This document shows positions 17,571-26,700 of a stretch of 64,000 bases of DNA, in pieces; positions within the stretch are counted from its first letter, which is position 1; each line of letters begins with the position of its first letter. Source of the stretch: Gammaproteobacteria bacterium (lineage in GTDB: Bacteria; Pseudomonadota; Gammaproteobacteria; Eutrophobiales; Eutrophobiaceae); contig SCUJ01000006.1 of assembly GCA_004297165.1 (NCBI GenBank), positions 310,001 through 374,000 on the forward strand, written 5' to 3'. The position numbers were made by a program, and so were the translations under genes. The notes beneath the pieces were generated by a model. It saw nothing but the letters and a program-made list of their open reading frames with translations. It did no database searches and was not told the origin of the DNA.

Positions 17571-17804
17571 TCAAATAGAACCAAACCTTATTTTGAGTAC
17601 CCCCTGGTTACTCAAAAACCGCCGTCCGAGGGGTTCGTAATCGTGGCCGCGCAGGCGCGGTAGTAATCGTTCGCCGGTAATGCATTCGACCCGGTCGGGG
17701 CCGAATTCTCCGAGCCTGCGCGCCGCTTCGGCCGGGATCAGTCCCTCGTTCGATGCCTTGAGACTGGCGAGCGCCTGATCGACTGTGAGTCCCTGGATCC
17801 GCAT
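17571..17804 (-). pseudogene. N-terminal remnant of a cation-transporting P-type ATPase
   Basis: A 77-codon frame whose first 45 or so residues match the Cation_ATPase_N domain (LTVDQALASLKASNEGLI, then PAEAARRLGEFGPDRVE). They continue briefly as P-type ATPases do (VECITGERLLPRL). After that it loses similarity, has no membrane segments, and ends. Complete ATPases of this class are about 850-900 residues, and no phosphorylation motif DKTGT is nearby in any frame I could follow. I therefore call it a truncated remnant left by deletion. It could be expressed as a short peptide, but nothing suggests function. Confidence 0.6.
17591..17617. promoter_or_regulatory. Inverted repeat TTTTGAGTA-N9-TACTCAAAA
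   Basis: Perfect 9-bp arms lie at 17591-17599 and 17609-17617, separated by nine bases. It falls inside the 3' part of the ATPase remnant and about 140 bases upstream of the TetR start. The half-site TTGAGTA recurs in the palindrome upstream of the TonB receptor (19360-19371). It could be an operator or a weak hairpin terminator. Confidence 0.4.
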
Positions 17805-17833
17805 GGCCTCACCCGGTCAGGTCCGTTTGCTGG

Positions 17834-18073
17834 TCAGTGATGCGAATGCCGGTGCAACTGTTCAAGTTGCACCTTGAGCGTGGCGATGTGGGTGGTTGAC
17901 CAGTGGCCGAAACGATTGATGATTAACAACCCGATCATCAGCAGTAAGGCGTAGAGTTGAGGGGTGTCGGAATAATAAAGCGCAGGGATGCCGCCGCCCA
18001 AAACGCTGAGGACGAGGCACCAATCGATAATCCTGACGAGCAGGATACGCAGTTTAATCTGGGATTCGTTCAT
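17834..18073 (-). CDS. Small two-segment membrane protein of unknown function
   Basis: A 79-residue protein with hydrophobic segments at about 9-32 (LLVRIIDWCLVLSVLGGGIP) and 40-55 (LYALLLMIGLLII). The short cytoplasmic tail ends in a His-rich stretch (LHRHSHH). A purine-rich GGAACTG lies just before the ATG. It follows no recognised family. It diverges from alanine dehydrogenase and precedes the ATPase remnant; whether it was once part of that transporter locus is unknown. Size and clean start make it a plausible real gene. Confidence 0.5.
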   Translation of the reverse strand: MNESQIKLRILLVRIIDWCLVLSVLGGGIPALYYSDTPQLYALLLMIGLLIINRFGHWSTTHIATLKVQLEQLHRHSHH

Positions 18074-18122
18074 ATCAGTTCCTTCTTGCGTTGTGGCTGG
18101 CCTGATGGAATCTTTATTATCG

Positions 18123-18150
18123 TTGCCACTAAGTATAGTGACTGTATACC
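18123..18150 (+). promoter_or_regulatory. Candidate promoter of alanine dehydrogenase
   Basis: TTGCCA at 18123-18128 and TATACC at 18145-18150 are 16 bases apart and 37 bases before the ald ATG. A strong ribosome binding site (GGAGG, 18176-18180) follows. Evidence is by consensus match only. Confidence 0.45.
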
Positions 18151-18186
18151 ATTAACCAAAACCTCTAAGACTGCCGGAGGCTAGGA

Positions 18187-19308
18187 ATGATCATAGGCAT
18201 ACCGAAAGAAATCAAGGATCACGAATACCGGGCCGGAATGACGCCGGCCAGCGTGGTGGAGCTGGCGCATCACGGACACCGGGTGCTGGTCGAATCCGGG
18301 CTCGGGGCCGGTATCGGCGTCCCTGACGCGGACTATCTCCGGGCCGGGGCCGAGGTTCTCGCCGGACCCGCCGGGATCTACGGCCAGGCGGACCTGATTG
18401 TGAAGGTCAAGGAACCTCAGGTCAGCGAATTGCGAATGCTGCGTCCCGATCAGGTTTTGTTCACTTATCTGCATCTGGCCCCGGATCTCGCGCAGACCAG
18501 GGCCTTGCTTGAATCGCGGGTCACGGCCATCGCTTACGAGACAGTCACCACTACCGATGGATCGCTGCCCTTGCTAGCGCCGATGAGCGAGGTCGCCGGA
18601 CGGCTTTCGGTCCAGGCCGGGGCCCACTGTCTGGAAAAGGCCAATGGCGGCGCCGGGATCCTGCTCGGCGGCGTTCCCGGCGTCGAATCCGCGCATGTCC
18701 TGGTGATCGGGGGCGGTGTCGTGGGCGATAACGCGGCCTATATCGCCAAGGGCATGGGGGCTCATGTCACCATCCTCGACAACTCCATTCCCCGGTTGCG
18801 CCGGCTGGATATCGAATACGGCGGGCGAGTGAATTGCGTCTTCTCCAACAAGGCGAGTATCGAAAAATATGCCCTGGCGGCGGATCTTGTGATCGGCGCG
18901 GTGCTGGTCGCGGGCGCGACGACCCCGAAACTGGTCAGCCGCGATATTATCCGCCGCATGAAACCGGGTTCAGTAGTTGTGGACGTCGCCATCGATCAGG
19001 GTGGCTGCATCGAGACCTCCAGGCCCACGACCCATTCCGATCCGACCTTTATCGTCGACGAGGTGGTGCATTATTGCGTGGCGAACATGCCGGGCGCGGT
19101 GCCGCGGACTTCATCATTAGGGTTGAATAACGCCACGCTGCCGTATGTTTTGAAACTCGCAGACCAGGGTTGGCGAACCGCACTGGCGGAGGACCCCGGT
19201 TTTCTCAACGGTCTTAATGTCCATGATGGGCTGTTGACCTGCGAGGCCGTTGCCAGGGCCCATGGGATCGAGTGGACCCCAGCGAAAAAAATATTGGGGA
19301 AATCGTGA
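18187..19308 (+). CDS. ald: Alanine dehydrogenase
   Basis: A 373-residue NAD-dependent enzyme interconverting L-alanine and pyruvate plus ammonia. The start [20 protein letters not shown] is the classic family N-terminus. The catalytic Lys is in VKVKEPQ (about 75). YLHLAPD contains the active-site His, and the NAD-binding loop is [12 protein letters not shown] (about 174-185). The ending [26 protein letters not shown] is diagnostic. Length is typical (about 370). It has its own promoter-like sequence and Shine-Dalgarno. It can supply pyruvate from alanine or assimilate ammonia; the direction is not evident. Confidence 0.93.
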   Translation: MIIGIPKEIKDHEYRAGMTPASVVELAHHGHRVLVESGLGAGIGVPDADYLRAGAEVLAGPAGIYGQADLIVKVKEPQVSELRMLRPDQVLFTYLHLAPDLAQTRALLESRVTAIAYETVTTTDGSLPLLAPMSEVAGRLSVQAGAHCLEKANGGAGILLGGVPGVESAHVLVIGGGVVGDNAAYIAKGMGAHVTILDNSIPRLRRLDIEYGGRVNCVFSNKASIEKYALAADLVIGAVLVAGATTPKLVSRDIIRRMKPGSVVVDVAIDQGGCIETSRPTTHSDPTFIVDEVVHYCVANMPGAVPRTSSLGLNNATLPYVLKLADQGWRTALAEDPGFLNGLNVHDGLLTCEAVARAHGIEWTPAKKILGKS

Positions 19309-19333
19309 AATAAAAGCTACAATTGCAGGCATC

Positions 19334-19371
19334 TTGTTGAAATAAAACAACAATGTACCTTGAGTACTCAA
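19334..19371. promoter_or_regulatory. Two operator-like palindromes before the TonB receptor
   Basis: TTGTTG (19334-19339) and CAACAA (19348-19353) form an inverted repeat around AAATAAAA. Six bases later comes the perfect 12-bp palindrome TTGAGTACTCAA (19360-19371). Both lie within 70 bases of the receptor start at 19401. This placement suits a repressor or activator site controlling receptor synthesis. The regulator is unknown. Confidence 0.45.
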
Positions 19372-19400
19372 CTCACTCAACCTCTTGGGAAACAAAAGAC

Positions 19401-21722
19401 ATGAACGAATATTTAAAACCCGGGTTAGTCGCAGTACTACTCGCCTCGTCCCTGCCGCTTGCGGCACAGGAGACGTCCCAACTCGAAGAACTCGTCATCA
19501 CGGCGCAAAAGCGGGAACAAAGCCTCGGCGATGTGAGCGTCTCCGTGACCGCATTCTCCGGCGAGGCGATCCGTGAATTGAATCTGAGCAACAGCGTCGA
19601 TATCGCGGCACAAACTCCGGGGATGAAAATCGGCACCCCGGTGGGCGAGGGCAATAATCCGGCCATCACCTTGCGCGGCGTGGGTCTGAACGATTTCAAC
19701 GACAACAACGAGGGACCGATCGCGATCTATCGTGATGAGGTCTATCAGGCGGCCATGCCCGGCCTTACCTTCCAGTTGTTCGATCTCGATCGCGTGGAAA
19801 TCCTGCGCGGACCACAGGGCTCGCTCTATGGCCGCAATGCCACGGGCGGTCTGGTGCATTTCATCTCGGCACGGCCCACCCAGGAATATACCGGTTATGG
19901 CGAGATCAACTTCGGCGAATACAGCCAATTGCAGATGGAAGGCGCGTTGAGCGGGCCCATCATGAAAACGCTGACCGGCCGGATCGCGTTCGCGACCAAC
20001 AGCCATGACGGCTACGTAACCAACCGGATCGGGCCTGACGGAAATGAAGCCGAGACCTATGCCTTCCGTGGGCAGTTTCTGTTCGAACCCAATGACCAGT
20101 TGAGCATCCTTTTCAGCGGTCATCATGGGGAAGGCGATACCGTAGCGCCCAAATACCAGCATCAGGTGACGGATCCTTCAGGTGTGGATTTCTGGGGTTA
20201 CGCGGACACCGATGACGACAACTTTGCCGGCGACTACGACAGGCAAGGCATCCTGAACATCGAAAATTACGGTTATACCATCAACGCGACCTGGGACGGG
20301 GAGAACTTCGATCTGGCCTACATCACCGGTTTCGAACAGGTGGACAAGATCCATCAGGAAGACACGGACGTTGGTCCCTACAGCGGCATCGAACCAGAAT
20401 TCATGGCCGACGTCGAGACCTTCAGCCAGGAGTTCCGGATCTCGGGCGAGAGGGAGAAAATGAACTGGGTCGCAGGCATCTATTACTTCAATTCGGATGC
20501 GGATAACAACCTGGAACTGCTGGTCAATTATCCGGATGGCCTGGTCAGTTTCCTGGATACGCTGGCGGTCGCCGATGGCGGTTTTGCCGGCGGACTGGCC
20601 GCCTCCGGTTATGTGGCCGGGGCGGATCCCTCCGTAATCGTCCCCTTCGTCTCCTATGACGTGGATTATGCGCAGGATACGGAATCCATCGGCATCTTCG
20701 GCCAGGTGGATTATGACCTTACCGAGCTATTCACACTGGTGGGCGGGTTGCGTTACACAACGGAGGATCGGTCATACGATTACGTGAATAACTTTGGTGA
20801 CCGGAATGGCAACGGCGCGATTGAGGCCAATAATGACGGGGCGTTGACCAACTTCCTCAACTGGCTGAACACCACCCTGCCGCCGACGGATCCCGATTAT
20901 TTTCCGACGGAGTGGTTCCTCTACAGCGGCGCGATCGACAACGACAATGTCTCCGGCAAGATCACCCTGGAATACCGGCCGAACGACGATCTTCTGCTTT
21001 ATGCCGGGTATTCGCGCGGTTTCAAGAGCGGCGGTTTCAATGGCGGCTTTCTGGATCTGACAGACGGCGTTCTGCCGACGGACACCCCGTATAACGAGGA
21101 GATCCTGAATTCCTACGAGATGGGTATCAAGGCGGAATCGGGGGGTGGCACGCTGCGCTTCAACGGAGCGGCCTTCTACTACGATTACGAGGACTTCCAG
21201 GCTCTCACGTTCTCAGGGCTGAGTCAGTTCATAAATAATTCGGATGCCGAGGTCTACGGCGTGGATATGGATCTCGCATGGGTTCCCAATGAAAACTGGG
21301 ATGTGCTTCTGGGAGCCAGTTTCCTGGACACCAATGTGGATCAGGTCGTGGTGCAAGGCACGCCGGTGACCGATGTGGACATGGTGCTCGCGCCCGATTT
21401 CACCTTCAACGGACTGGTGCGGTACACCTATCCCCTCAAGGACGCGAGTTCCCTGTCATTCCAGATCGACTTCAACCATCAGGGCGATCACTACTTCGAC
21501 ATCACCAACAGCCCGACCTCCGAGGAAAACGCGTATACCGTGTTCAATGCCCGGATCGGCTATCGCTATAACGAGCATATCAGCGCGGCAGTCTGGGCCA
21601 AGAACCTGGGCGATGAGGAATACCGGGTCTACACCTTCGACTTCACCGCACCGGGCGGTTTCAACCAGCAGTTCTTTGCCCCGCCACAATGGTTCGGGGG
21701 CTCGCTCAGCTACGAGTTCTAG
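19401..21722 (+). CDS. TonB-dependent outer-membrane receptor
   Basis: A 773-residue receptor. The start at 19401 (MNEYLKPGLVAVLL) is chosen because it begins a signal peptide cut near LAAQ-E. The TonB box follows as LEELVITAQKREQ. The plug domain (about 35-150) has the typical DRVEILRGPQGSLYGRNATGG. The beta-barrel ends in aromatic LSYEF, the usual C-terminal signal. It would import a bulky or scarce ligand using TonB energy. The plug type is common among receptors for varied organic compounds, so iron cannot be assumed. No TonB or ExbBD genes are in the window. Two palindromes precede it and a strong terminator follows. Confidence 0.92.
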   Translation: MNEYLKPGLVAVLLASSLPLAAQETSQLEELVITAQKREQSLGDVSVSVTAFSGEAIRELNLSNSVDIAAQTPGMKIGTPVGEGNNPAITLRGVGLNDFNDNNEGPIAIYRDEVYQAAMPGLTFQLFDLDRVEILRGPQGSLYGRNATGGLVHFISARPTQEYTGYGEINFGEYSQLQMEGALSGPIMKTLTGRIAFATNSHDGYVTNRIGPDGNEAETYAFRGQFLFEPNDQLSILFSGHHGEGDTVAPKYQHQVTDPSGVDFWGYADTDDDNFAGDYDRQGILNIENYGYTINATWDGENFDLAYITGFEQVDKIHQEDTDVGPYSGIEPEFMADVETFSQEFRISGEREKMNWVAGIYYFNSDADNNLELLVNYPDGLVSFLDTLAVADGGFAGGLAASGYVAGADPSVIVPFVSYDVDYAQDTESIGIFGQVDYDLTELFTLVGGLRYTTEDRSYDYVNNFGDRNGNGAIEANNDGALTNFLNWLNTTLPPTDPDYFPTEWFLYSGAIDNDNVSGKITLEYRPNDDLLLYAGYSRGFKSGGFNGGFLDLTDGVLPTDTPYNEEILNSYEMGIKAESGGGTLRFNGAAFYYDYEDFQALTFSGLSQFINNSDAEVYGVDMDLAWVPNENWDVLLGASFLDTNVDQVVVQGTPVTDVDMVLAPDFTFNGLVRYTYPLKDASSLSFQIDFNHQGDHYFDITNSPTSEENAYTVFNARIGYRYNEHISAAVWAKNLGDEEYRVYTFDFTAPGGFNQQFFAPPQWFGGSLSYEF

Positions 21723-21747
21723 GACGAACGTTTGGGGAAGAGGCAAG

Positions 21748-21776
21748 CGGGGGCTGATACAGCCCCCGTTTTTTTT
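21748..21776 (+). terminator. Rho-independent terminator of the TonB receptor
   Basis: An 8-bp GC-rich stem CGGGGGCT (21748-21755) pairs with AGCCCCCG (21761-21768) around a five-base loop. Eight T residues (21769-21776) follow immediately. It begins 25 bases after the receptor stop. Confidence 0.92.
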
Positions 21777-21777
21777 A

Positions 21778-23103
21778 TCACCGCGTAGGCGGGTGTGTAT
21801 GCGGCGCTTCCTTGGCCTGTTCATCCAGATGCCGCAACGTCGGGCTGAAGAAGTAGAATCCGGACACGATCAATACCAACACCAGACAGGCCATAAACAC
21901 GGCGATGGGCGCCCCGATCCGTTCCGCCAGAAATGCGATGGGCAGGACGCCGAGCGGCGTCAGGCCGAAGGTCAGCATGATGAAACTCGACATCCGGCCG
22001 CGGATATTGTCGGCGACGAGGAGCTGCAAGATGGTGTTGTTCAGTGTCTGACTCGCGTTGCCGAAGATGTTGGCAATCAACAAGGGGACCAGCGCAAAGG
22101 CGAAGGAAGGCGTCAGGCTGAACACCCCCAGAAACACGGCGAAGGCCAGCGTGGTCGTGATCATCAAGTTGCTCCGCCGCGCATTGTGCGGCATCCGCGC
22201 CACCCACAGGGCGCCTATCACACCGCCGATCCCCATGATCGTCATCATCAAGCCCAATCCGGATTCGCCCGTGTGCCAGACCTCATCGGTGAAGACCACC
22301 AGCAGGTTTTGCACCGGCATGACGATTAGCATCGGGAACATTCCGAAGATCAGACACAGAAAGATGGGACGATGTCCCGTAACGTAACGGAAGCCATAGA
22401 GCATATCCGAGAAGAGCGATTTGTCATCGTGCCGGGTCGGATGGCAGGCTGGCAGGCGCATCATGCAGAGCGAGGCCACCACATACAGGGCGATGGACAT
22501 GATATAAGCGCCCTTCAGGCTGAAGAAGTGAATCATGATGCCCGACACGGCCGGACCCAGTACCCGGGCAAGGTTATTGGCTCCGGCCGAGAGCGCCAGG
22601 GCATTGGCAAGGTGTTGCCGCCCGACAACGTCGTAAACGATGGCCATGCGCGCCGGCATAACGAATGGGAAGGCGCAGCCCACCATGAAGGCGGTGACCA
22701 TCATGTGCCAGAAGGCGATTTGATCCAGGAGTATGAGCGTGAGGATCAGGCTTTCGCAGCCAAGAATCACCGTTTGACCGATAATGACCAGCTTCTTGCG
22801 CTCCATCCGATCGGTCACGGCGCCGCCGATCAGCGACCCGATGACCATGGGCACGGCCACCGAGAGATTGATATAAGCCAGCGACATCTCGCTCTTCGTC
22901 AGGTCCCAGGCCAGCAGCGAGCGCACCAGCACCAGACCCTGCATGGCAAGGAAGAAACTCAGATGACCGACCAGAAACCAGCGGAAGGGGATGGATTCAA
23001 GCGAGACAAAACCGCGCGGCAATTTTGCCGCCATTTCCGAGGACCCGTTGGTTTTATCTTTTTCGATATGCATGTGCAGGTCCAGGAGCGATTCGGATTT
23101 CAA
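21778..23103 (-). CDS. MFS transporter, EntS-like exporter group
   Basis: A 441-residue major facilitator protein with about 12 membrane segments. The start may be the ATG at 23103 or at 23034 (MAAKLPRG), since the first 23 residues are hydrophilic. The loop GGAVTDRMERKKLVIIGQ (about 98-115) is the MFS motif A between segments 2 and 3. SAGANNLARVLGPAVSG near 170 fits the drug/enterobactin-exporter group. It ends against the receptor terminator, convergent with the TonB gene. Export of a siderophore or drug is possible, but the substrate is unknown. Confidence 0.8.
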   Translation of the reverse strand: MKSESLLDLHMHIEKDKTNGSSEMAAKLPRGFVSLESIPFRWFLVGHLSFFLAMQGLVLVRSLLAWDLTKSEMSLAYINLSVAVPMVIGSLIGGAVTDRMERKKLVIIGQTVILGCESLILTLILLDQIAFWHMMVTAFMVGCAFPFVMPARMAIVYDVVGRQHLANALALSAGANNLARVLGPAVSGIMIHFFSLKGAYIMSIALYVVASLCMMRLPACHPTRHDDKSLFSDMLYGFRYVTGHRPIFLCLIFGMFPMLIVMPVQNLLVVFTDEVWHTGESGLGLMMTIMGIGGVIGALWVARMPHNARRSNLMITTTLAFAVFLGVFSLTPSFAFALVPLLIANIFGNASQTLNNTILQLLVADNIRGRMSSFIMLTFGLTPLGVLPIAFLAERIGAPIAVFMACLVLVLIVSGFYFFSPTLRHLDEQAKEAPHTHPPTR

Positions 23104-23235
23104 GGAGGCCGCTAAAACATGGCCAGCGTGTTGAACACATGAAGTAACTTAAACGGAATCCAGCGGGCGGGCGGCGCGCTGAATGATACGGTCAGGGGAG
23201 GGGTGAGTCAAATAATGGGCGGTGATAGAGATTCT

Positions 23236-24000
23236 TTACGCGGCGTAGCCATCCAGCAGCAGTTTGCCGCCGGTGATTGCTACCAGAAGATAACACGTAT
23301 GATAGAAGGCCCTGGCTGGAATTCTGTGCAACAACCATATTCCACAGAGAAAACCGGCCACGGCAAAAGGCATCAAGATTGCCGCTGCTTCAAGATTTTC
23401 GATTTGCAACAGACCCAGTCCGGCATAGGGGACCAGTTTCAGAAAATTTACTACCGCGAAGAACAAAACTGTGGTTGCCACATACCGGACCTGTGGCATT
23501 CGTTGCGGGAGCAGATACAAATTGAGTGGTGGGCCTCCGGCATGGGCGATGAAGCTGGTGAAGCCGGAGCACATTCCGGCGGCGATCCCCAATCCAATCC
23601 CAAGCGGGGAAGTTTGGCCAGGGTTTCGCGGATATCTCAAGTAAAAATCCAGGGTGAACAGGATCGCGATCGCCCCGAGCAAAAGGCGCAGAAAATTCGC
23701 GCTCAAGTAACCAAAGAGGCAAGTACCTATGACAATCCCGATGACCGCCCCCGGCACTAATCGCTTCAGGTGATCCGCATCCCACTGATTTCGATAGGCG
23801 CGCAGGCCGAACATATCGATTACGCACAACACCGGCAGCAGGATTGAAGCGGCCTGCGCCGGAGTGATGACCAGGGCCAGCAATGGCACCGACAGGATGC
23901 CCAAACCCCCGCCAAAACCGCCTTTCGAGACGCCGAAAATGAAAGCCGCCGGAATGCCGGCGAGGTAGAACGAGGGATTGAGCAATAATGACTCTTCCAT
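23236..24000 (-). CDS. TauE/SafE-family membrane permease
   Basis: A 254-residue protein with about eight hydrophobic segments. The family signature near the N-terminus is FIFGVSKGGFGGGLGILSVP (about 20-39), and a second glycine-rich copy GIAAGMCSGFTSFIAHAGGPP lies at about 145-165. Members export sulfite, sulfoacetate or other small organic anions, but many are uncharacterised. Spacing of 132 bp separates it from the MFS gene. No sulfur-oxidation gene is adjacent, so the substrate is open. Confidence 0.85.
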   Translation of the reverse strand: MEESLLLNPSFYLAGIPAAFIFGVSKGGFGGGLGILSVPLLALVITPAQAASILLPVLCVIDMFGLRAYRNQWDADHLKRLVPGAVIGIVIGTCLFGYLSANFLRLLLGAIAILFTLDFYLRYPRNPGQTSPLGIGLGIAAGMCSGFTSFIAHAGGPPLNLYLLPQRMPQVRYVATTVLFFAVVNFLKLVPYAGLGLLQIENLEAAAILMPFAVAGFLCGIWLLHRIPARAFYHTCYLLVAITGGKLLLDGYAA

Positions 24001-24071
24001 GAGCGCATTATAACCCGAACCGTAAATGCCCTCGTGACTACTCGCCGGCCAGCGCAGCGGAATCCGGCCGC

Positions 24072-24815
24072 TCAGGCGGCTTTTCGATGCTGCAACCAGG
24101 CGGCGAGTTCATCCGCCCCGCCGATATGTTGTGCGTTGATGTATATCTGCGGATAGCTATCCGCACCGGTAACCGCCCGCAAGGTCCGGTCGGTATAATC
24201 CCGGTTAAGCACCAATTCCTCGAATTCCATACCCGCATCCGTCAGGAGTTGCTTGGCGCGGCTGCAATGGGGACAGCCTTTGCGGGTAAAGACGGTGACA
24301 TCGTCGGCTTTGTCCGCGTTGGGCGCGAGATACGCGAGCATCGTGTCGGCGTCGGACACCTCGAAGGGATCGCCGGGAACTTTTGGCTCGACGAACATCT
24401 TTTCGACCACGCCATCGCGAACCAGCATTGAATAACGCCAGGACCGTTTGCCGAATCCGAGTTCCTTGCGGTCTTCGAGCATACCCATGCCCTCGGTGAA
24501 TTCGCCATTGCCATCTGGGAGGAAGGTGATCCGATCGGCCTTCTGGATCTCCTTCCATTCGTTCATGACAAAGGCGTCATTCACCGAGATGCAGACGATC
24601 TCGTCGACGCCATGCCGAAAAAATATCGGCGCCAATTGGTTATAGCGTGGGACATGGGCTGACGAACAGGTGGGCGTGAAGGCGCCGGGCAGGGAAAAGA
24701 CGATTACGGTCTTGTTCTGGAAGAATTCCCGGCTATTGATGGCCACCCATTCGTGGCCCTTCCGGGTATGGAAAACGACCTCGGGTATCCTGCGGCTGGC
24801 ATTACTTGCTGACAT
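24072..24815 (-). CDS. Hybrid peroxiredoxin-glutaredoxin
   Basis: A 247-residue fusion. Residues 1-165 form a Prx5-type peroxiredoxin with the peroxidatic Cys50 in [12 protein letters not shown]. Residues 172-247 form a glutaredoxin with CPHC (C181, C184), followed by [20 protein letters not shown]-like residues typical of the glutathione-binding face. The enzyme reduces peroxides with glutathione as electron donor without a separate glutaredoxin. It diverges from oxyR with 120 bp between them, the arrangement known from Haemophilus-type Prx/Grx loci, so OxyR control is likely. Confidence 0.93.
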   Translation of the reverse strand: MSASNASRRIPEVVFHTRKGHEWVAINSREFFQNKTVIVFSLPGAFTPTCSSAHVPRYNQLAPIFFRHGVDEIVCISVNDAFVMNEWKEIQKADRITFLPDGNGEFTEGMGMLEDRKELGFGKRSWRYSMLVRDGVVEKMFVEPKVPGDPFEVSDADTMLAYLAPNADKADDVTVFTRKGCPHCSRAKQLLTDAGMEFEELVLNRDYTDRTLRAVTGADSYPQIYINAQHIGGADELAAWLQHRKAA

Positions 24816-24935
24816 GGCGTTGCTCCTGTGATTGGTTGATTTCAGTACACGGCCGTCATGCTAAGGGATGGAAATATATTTATAAAATATTATTATTAAA
24901 ACATTATAATAAATTAATTAAATCGAGAATCCGGC
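24816..24935. promoter_or_regulatory. Divergent oxyR / peroxiredoxin control region
   Basis: A 120-bp spacer contains a markedly AT-rich core (about 24867-24921) with several ATTAT/TATAA steps, suited to two divergent promoters and OxyR binding. I could not align a complete ATAG-N7-CTAT OxyR motif by eye, so no exact site is given. Confidence 0.4.
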
Positions 24936-25832
24936 ATGCTGCGCCTGCCCACCATGAAACAACTGCAATATCTGGTCGCGTTGCGCGAGTATCGGCATTT
25001 TGGCCGCGCCGCGGGGGCGTGTCATGTTTCGCAACCCGCCTTCAGTATCGCGATCCAGGAGCTGGAAACATTGCTCGGCGCACAATTGGCCGACCGCACC
25101 AACCGGCAGGTAACGTTCACCAACACCGGGCGGGATGTGGCGGATCGCGCCAGCAAGATCCTTCAGGAATTGCATGGCCTGGTGGACGACGCGCGGCAGA
25201 CCCGCATGCCGCTGTCCGGGCAATTGCGGCTGGGTTCGATTCCCACGATTGCGCCCTTTCTGTTTCCCGGATTGTTGCCGAAATTGCGAAAGAAATTTCC
25301 CCAACTCAAATTGTTCCTGGAAGAAGGGCTCACCGCGCAGATACATGCCGCGCTGATGGCCGGAGATCTCGATCTCATTCTGATCGCGCAACCCTATGAC
25401 CTCCGCAACACAGAATCCATGAAATTGTTCAAGGATGCGTTTCATCTCGCATTCAACAGCGACACTACTCTGCTGGGGAAGGGCGGCACGGCATCGATCG
25501 CCAAACTGCCTGCGGAGAGTATCCTCCTGTTGCAGGACGGGCATTGCCTCCGCAATCATGCCTTGAGCGCCTGCCGCATCAGGAATATGGGCAAGGTCAG
25601 CCCGGTGAGCGCGAGCAGCCTCCTGACATTAATCCAGATGGTGGATGCGGACCTGGGCGTTACATATATACCGGAGATGGCCTTGGGTTCCTATTTGCTG
25701 AAAAACACCCGGATCAGAACCCTGCCGCTCGGCGCCGGCGCCTATCGCGAAATCGCCCTGGCTTGGCGGCGCGGCAGCGACAGGGGCGAGGAATTCAGAA
25801 CCCTGGGCGAATTCATCGGCGGTCAGGCATGA
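24936..25832 (+). CDS. oxyR: OxyR, hydrogen-peroxide-sensing LysR-type regulator
   Basis: A 298-residue LysR-type protein. The helix-turn-helix lies in residues 7-65 (MKQLQYLVALREYRHFGRA and SQPAFSIAIQELE). A second possible start is the ATG at 24954. The redox-sensing pair is C204 and C213 in DGHCLRNHALSAC, the same nine-residue spacing as Cys199/Cys208 of E. coli OxyR, so it should form the peroxide-induced disulfide. It faces the Prx/Grx gene it probably activates. A GIY-YIG gene overlaps its stop by 4 bp. Confidence 0.93.
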   Translation: MLRLPTMKQLQYLVALREYRHFGRAAGACHVSQPAFSIAIQELETLLGAQLADRTNRQVTFTNTGRDVADRASKILQELHGLVDDARQTRMPLSGQLRLGSIPTIAPFLFPGLLPKLRKKFPQLKLFLEEGLTAQIHAALMAGDLDLILIAQPYDLRNTESMKLFKDAFHLAFNSDTTLLGKGGTASIAKLPAESILLLQDGHCLRNHALSACRIRNMGKVSPVSASSLLTLIQMVDADLGVTYIPEMALGSYLLKNTRIRTLPLGAGAYREIALAWRRGSDRGEEFRTLGEFIGGQA

Positions 25833-26089
25833 GCGGGTGGTATGTCTATATCCTGCGCTGCGCCGATCATAGCCTGTACACCGGCACGACGACGGATCCC
25901 GAGCGACGTCTGCACGAGCATAATCACGATGACCGGCTGGGCGCGGCTTATACCCGCGTCCGGCGACCGGTCAGCCTGCTATACAAGGAAAGCTGCGCCG
26001 ACCGATCGGCGGCCCTGCGGCGCGAGCATGAGATCAGACAGTTGCGCAGGAAGGAGAAATTGCACCTGGCGGAGTCCCAATTCGGTTAG
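25829..26089 (+). CDS. GIY-YIG nuclease superfamily protein (YhbQ-like)
   Basis: An 86-residue single-domain protein beginning MSGWYVYILRCADHSLYTGTT, with the GIY-YIG pair present as WYVYIL and LYTGTT. The catalytic Arg lies in DPERRLHEHN (about 27-36), and a Glu is near 66-68 (RREHEIR). Length matches stand-alone YhbQ/UPF0213 proteins, whose DNA-repair role is not settled. The start overlaps the oxyR stop (ATGA), so it is probably co-transcribed and may belong to the oxidative-stress response. Confidence 0.88.
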   Translation: MSGWYVYILRCADHSLYTGTTTDPERRLHEHNHDDRLGAAYTRVRRPVSLLYKESCADRSAALRREHEIRQLRRKEKLHLAESQFG

Positions 26090-26113
26090 AGAAGATGGAG
26101 TTACGGGAATGCC

Positions 26114-26377
26114 CTAGCGGCGTTTGCGATTGGCCTTGGTCGCGTCCTCGAACCGGACGCGAAGTTGCTTGCCCTGATACGGTTTTCCGTCCAACGCCGC
26201 AAGCGCGGCGCGCGCTTCATGTCCTTCCATCTCGACGAAACCGAAACCGCGGCATTTATGGGTAAAGATATCCGCCGCAACGCTGACGGAACGAACCTTG
26301 CCGAAGGGGGAAAACAGCTCTGTGACCGAACGCTCAGATGCATCCACCGGAAGATTGCCTACGAACATTTTCTTCAA
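26114..26377 (-). CDS. RRM-domain RNA-binding protein
   Basis: An 87-residue protein made of one RNA-recognition motif: RNP2 as MFVGNL (residues 4-9) and RNP1 as CRGFGFVEM (about 42-50), followed by a basic tail. A TTG start at 26377 is favoured because GAGG lies 9 nt upstream; the next ATG is three codons in. Such small RRM proteins bind RNA, and several bacterial ones are cold-induced. It lies just downstream of a cold-shock gene on the same strand but is separated by a terminator, so it probably has its own promoter. Confidence 0.88.
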   Translation of the reverse strand: MKKMFVGNLPVDASERSVTELFSPFGKVRSVSVAADIFTHKCRGFGFVEMEGHEARAALAALDGKPYQGKQLRVRFEDATKANRKRR

Positions 26378-26440
26378 TTGCTAGTCCTCGTCTCACCAGA
26401 GTTGCTTGCTACCCATTCCATGGAGAGATGTGGACGGGCG

Positions 26441-26472
26441 AAGAAAAACGGGTCCGGCGATGCGCCGGACCC
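26441..26472 (-). terminator. Rho-independent terminator of the cold-shock gene
   Basis: A perfect 10-bp stem (GGGTCCGGCG at 26450-26459 with CGCCGGACCC at 26463-26472) has a three-base loop. Read on the minus strand it is followed by a T-rich run (26448-26441). It starts 24 bases after the cold-shock stop codon. Confidence 0.9.
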
Positions 26473-26496
26473 TCTATTAGTGGAGCTTGTGATGAA

Positions 26497-26700
26497 TCAG
26501 GCCGGTGTTACGTTGGTTGCCTGTGGGCCTTTGGCCCCGTTCTGAATCTCGAATTGAACGGTCTGTCCTTCGCTCAGGGTCTTGAATCCCGATCCCTGGA
26601 TCGCGGAGAAGTGCACAAATACATCGGGGCTGCCATCGGAGGGGGTGATAAATCCATAACCTTTAGCTTCGTTAAACCACTTGACGGTACCTGTTACCAT
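26497..26700 (-). CDS. CspA-family cold-shock protein
   Basis: A 67-residue nucleic-acid chaperone. It has RNP1 KGYGFIT (about 13-19) and RNP2 VFVHFSAI (about 27-34), plus the family start [15 protein letters not shown]. It binds single-stranded RNA/DNA and melts secondary structure. AGAGGAAA lies just before the ATG. An unusually long upstream space (26701-26990) may include a structured leader, as in cspA genes. A strong terminator follows. Confidence 0.95.
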   Translation of the reverse strand: MVTGTVKWFNEAKGYGFITPSDGSPDVFVHFSAIQGSGFKTLSEGQTVQFEIQNGAKGPQATNVTPA

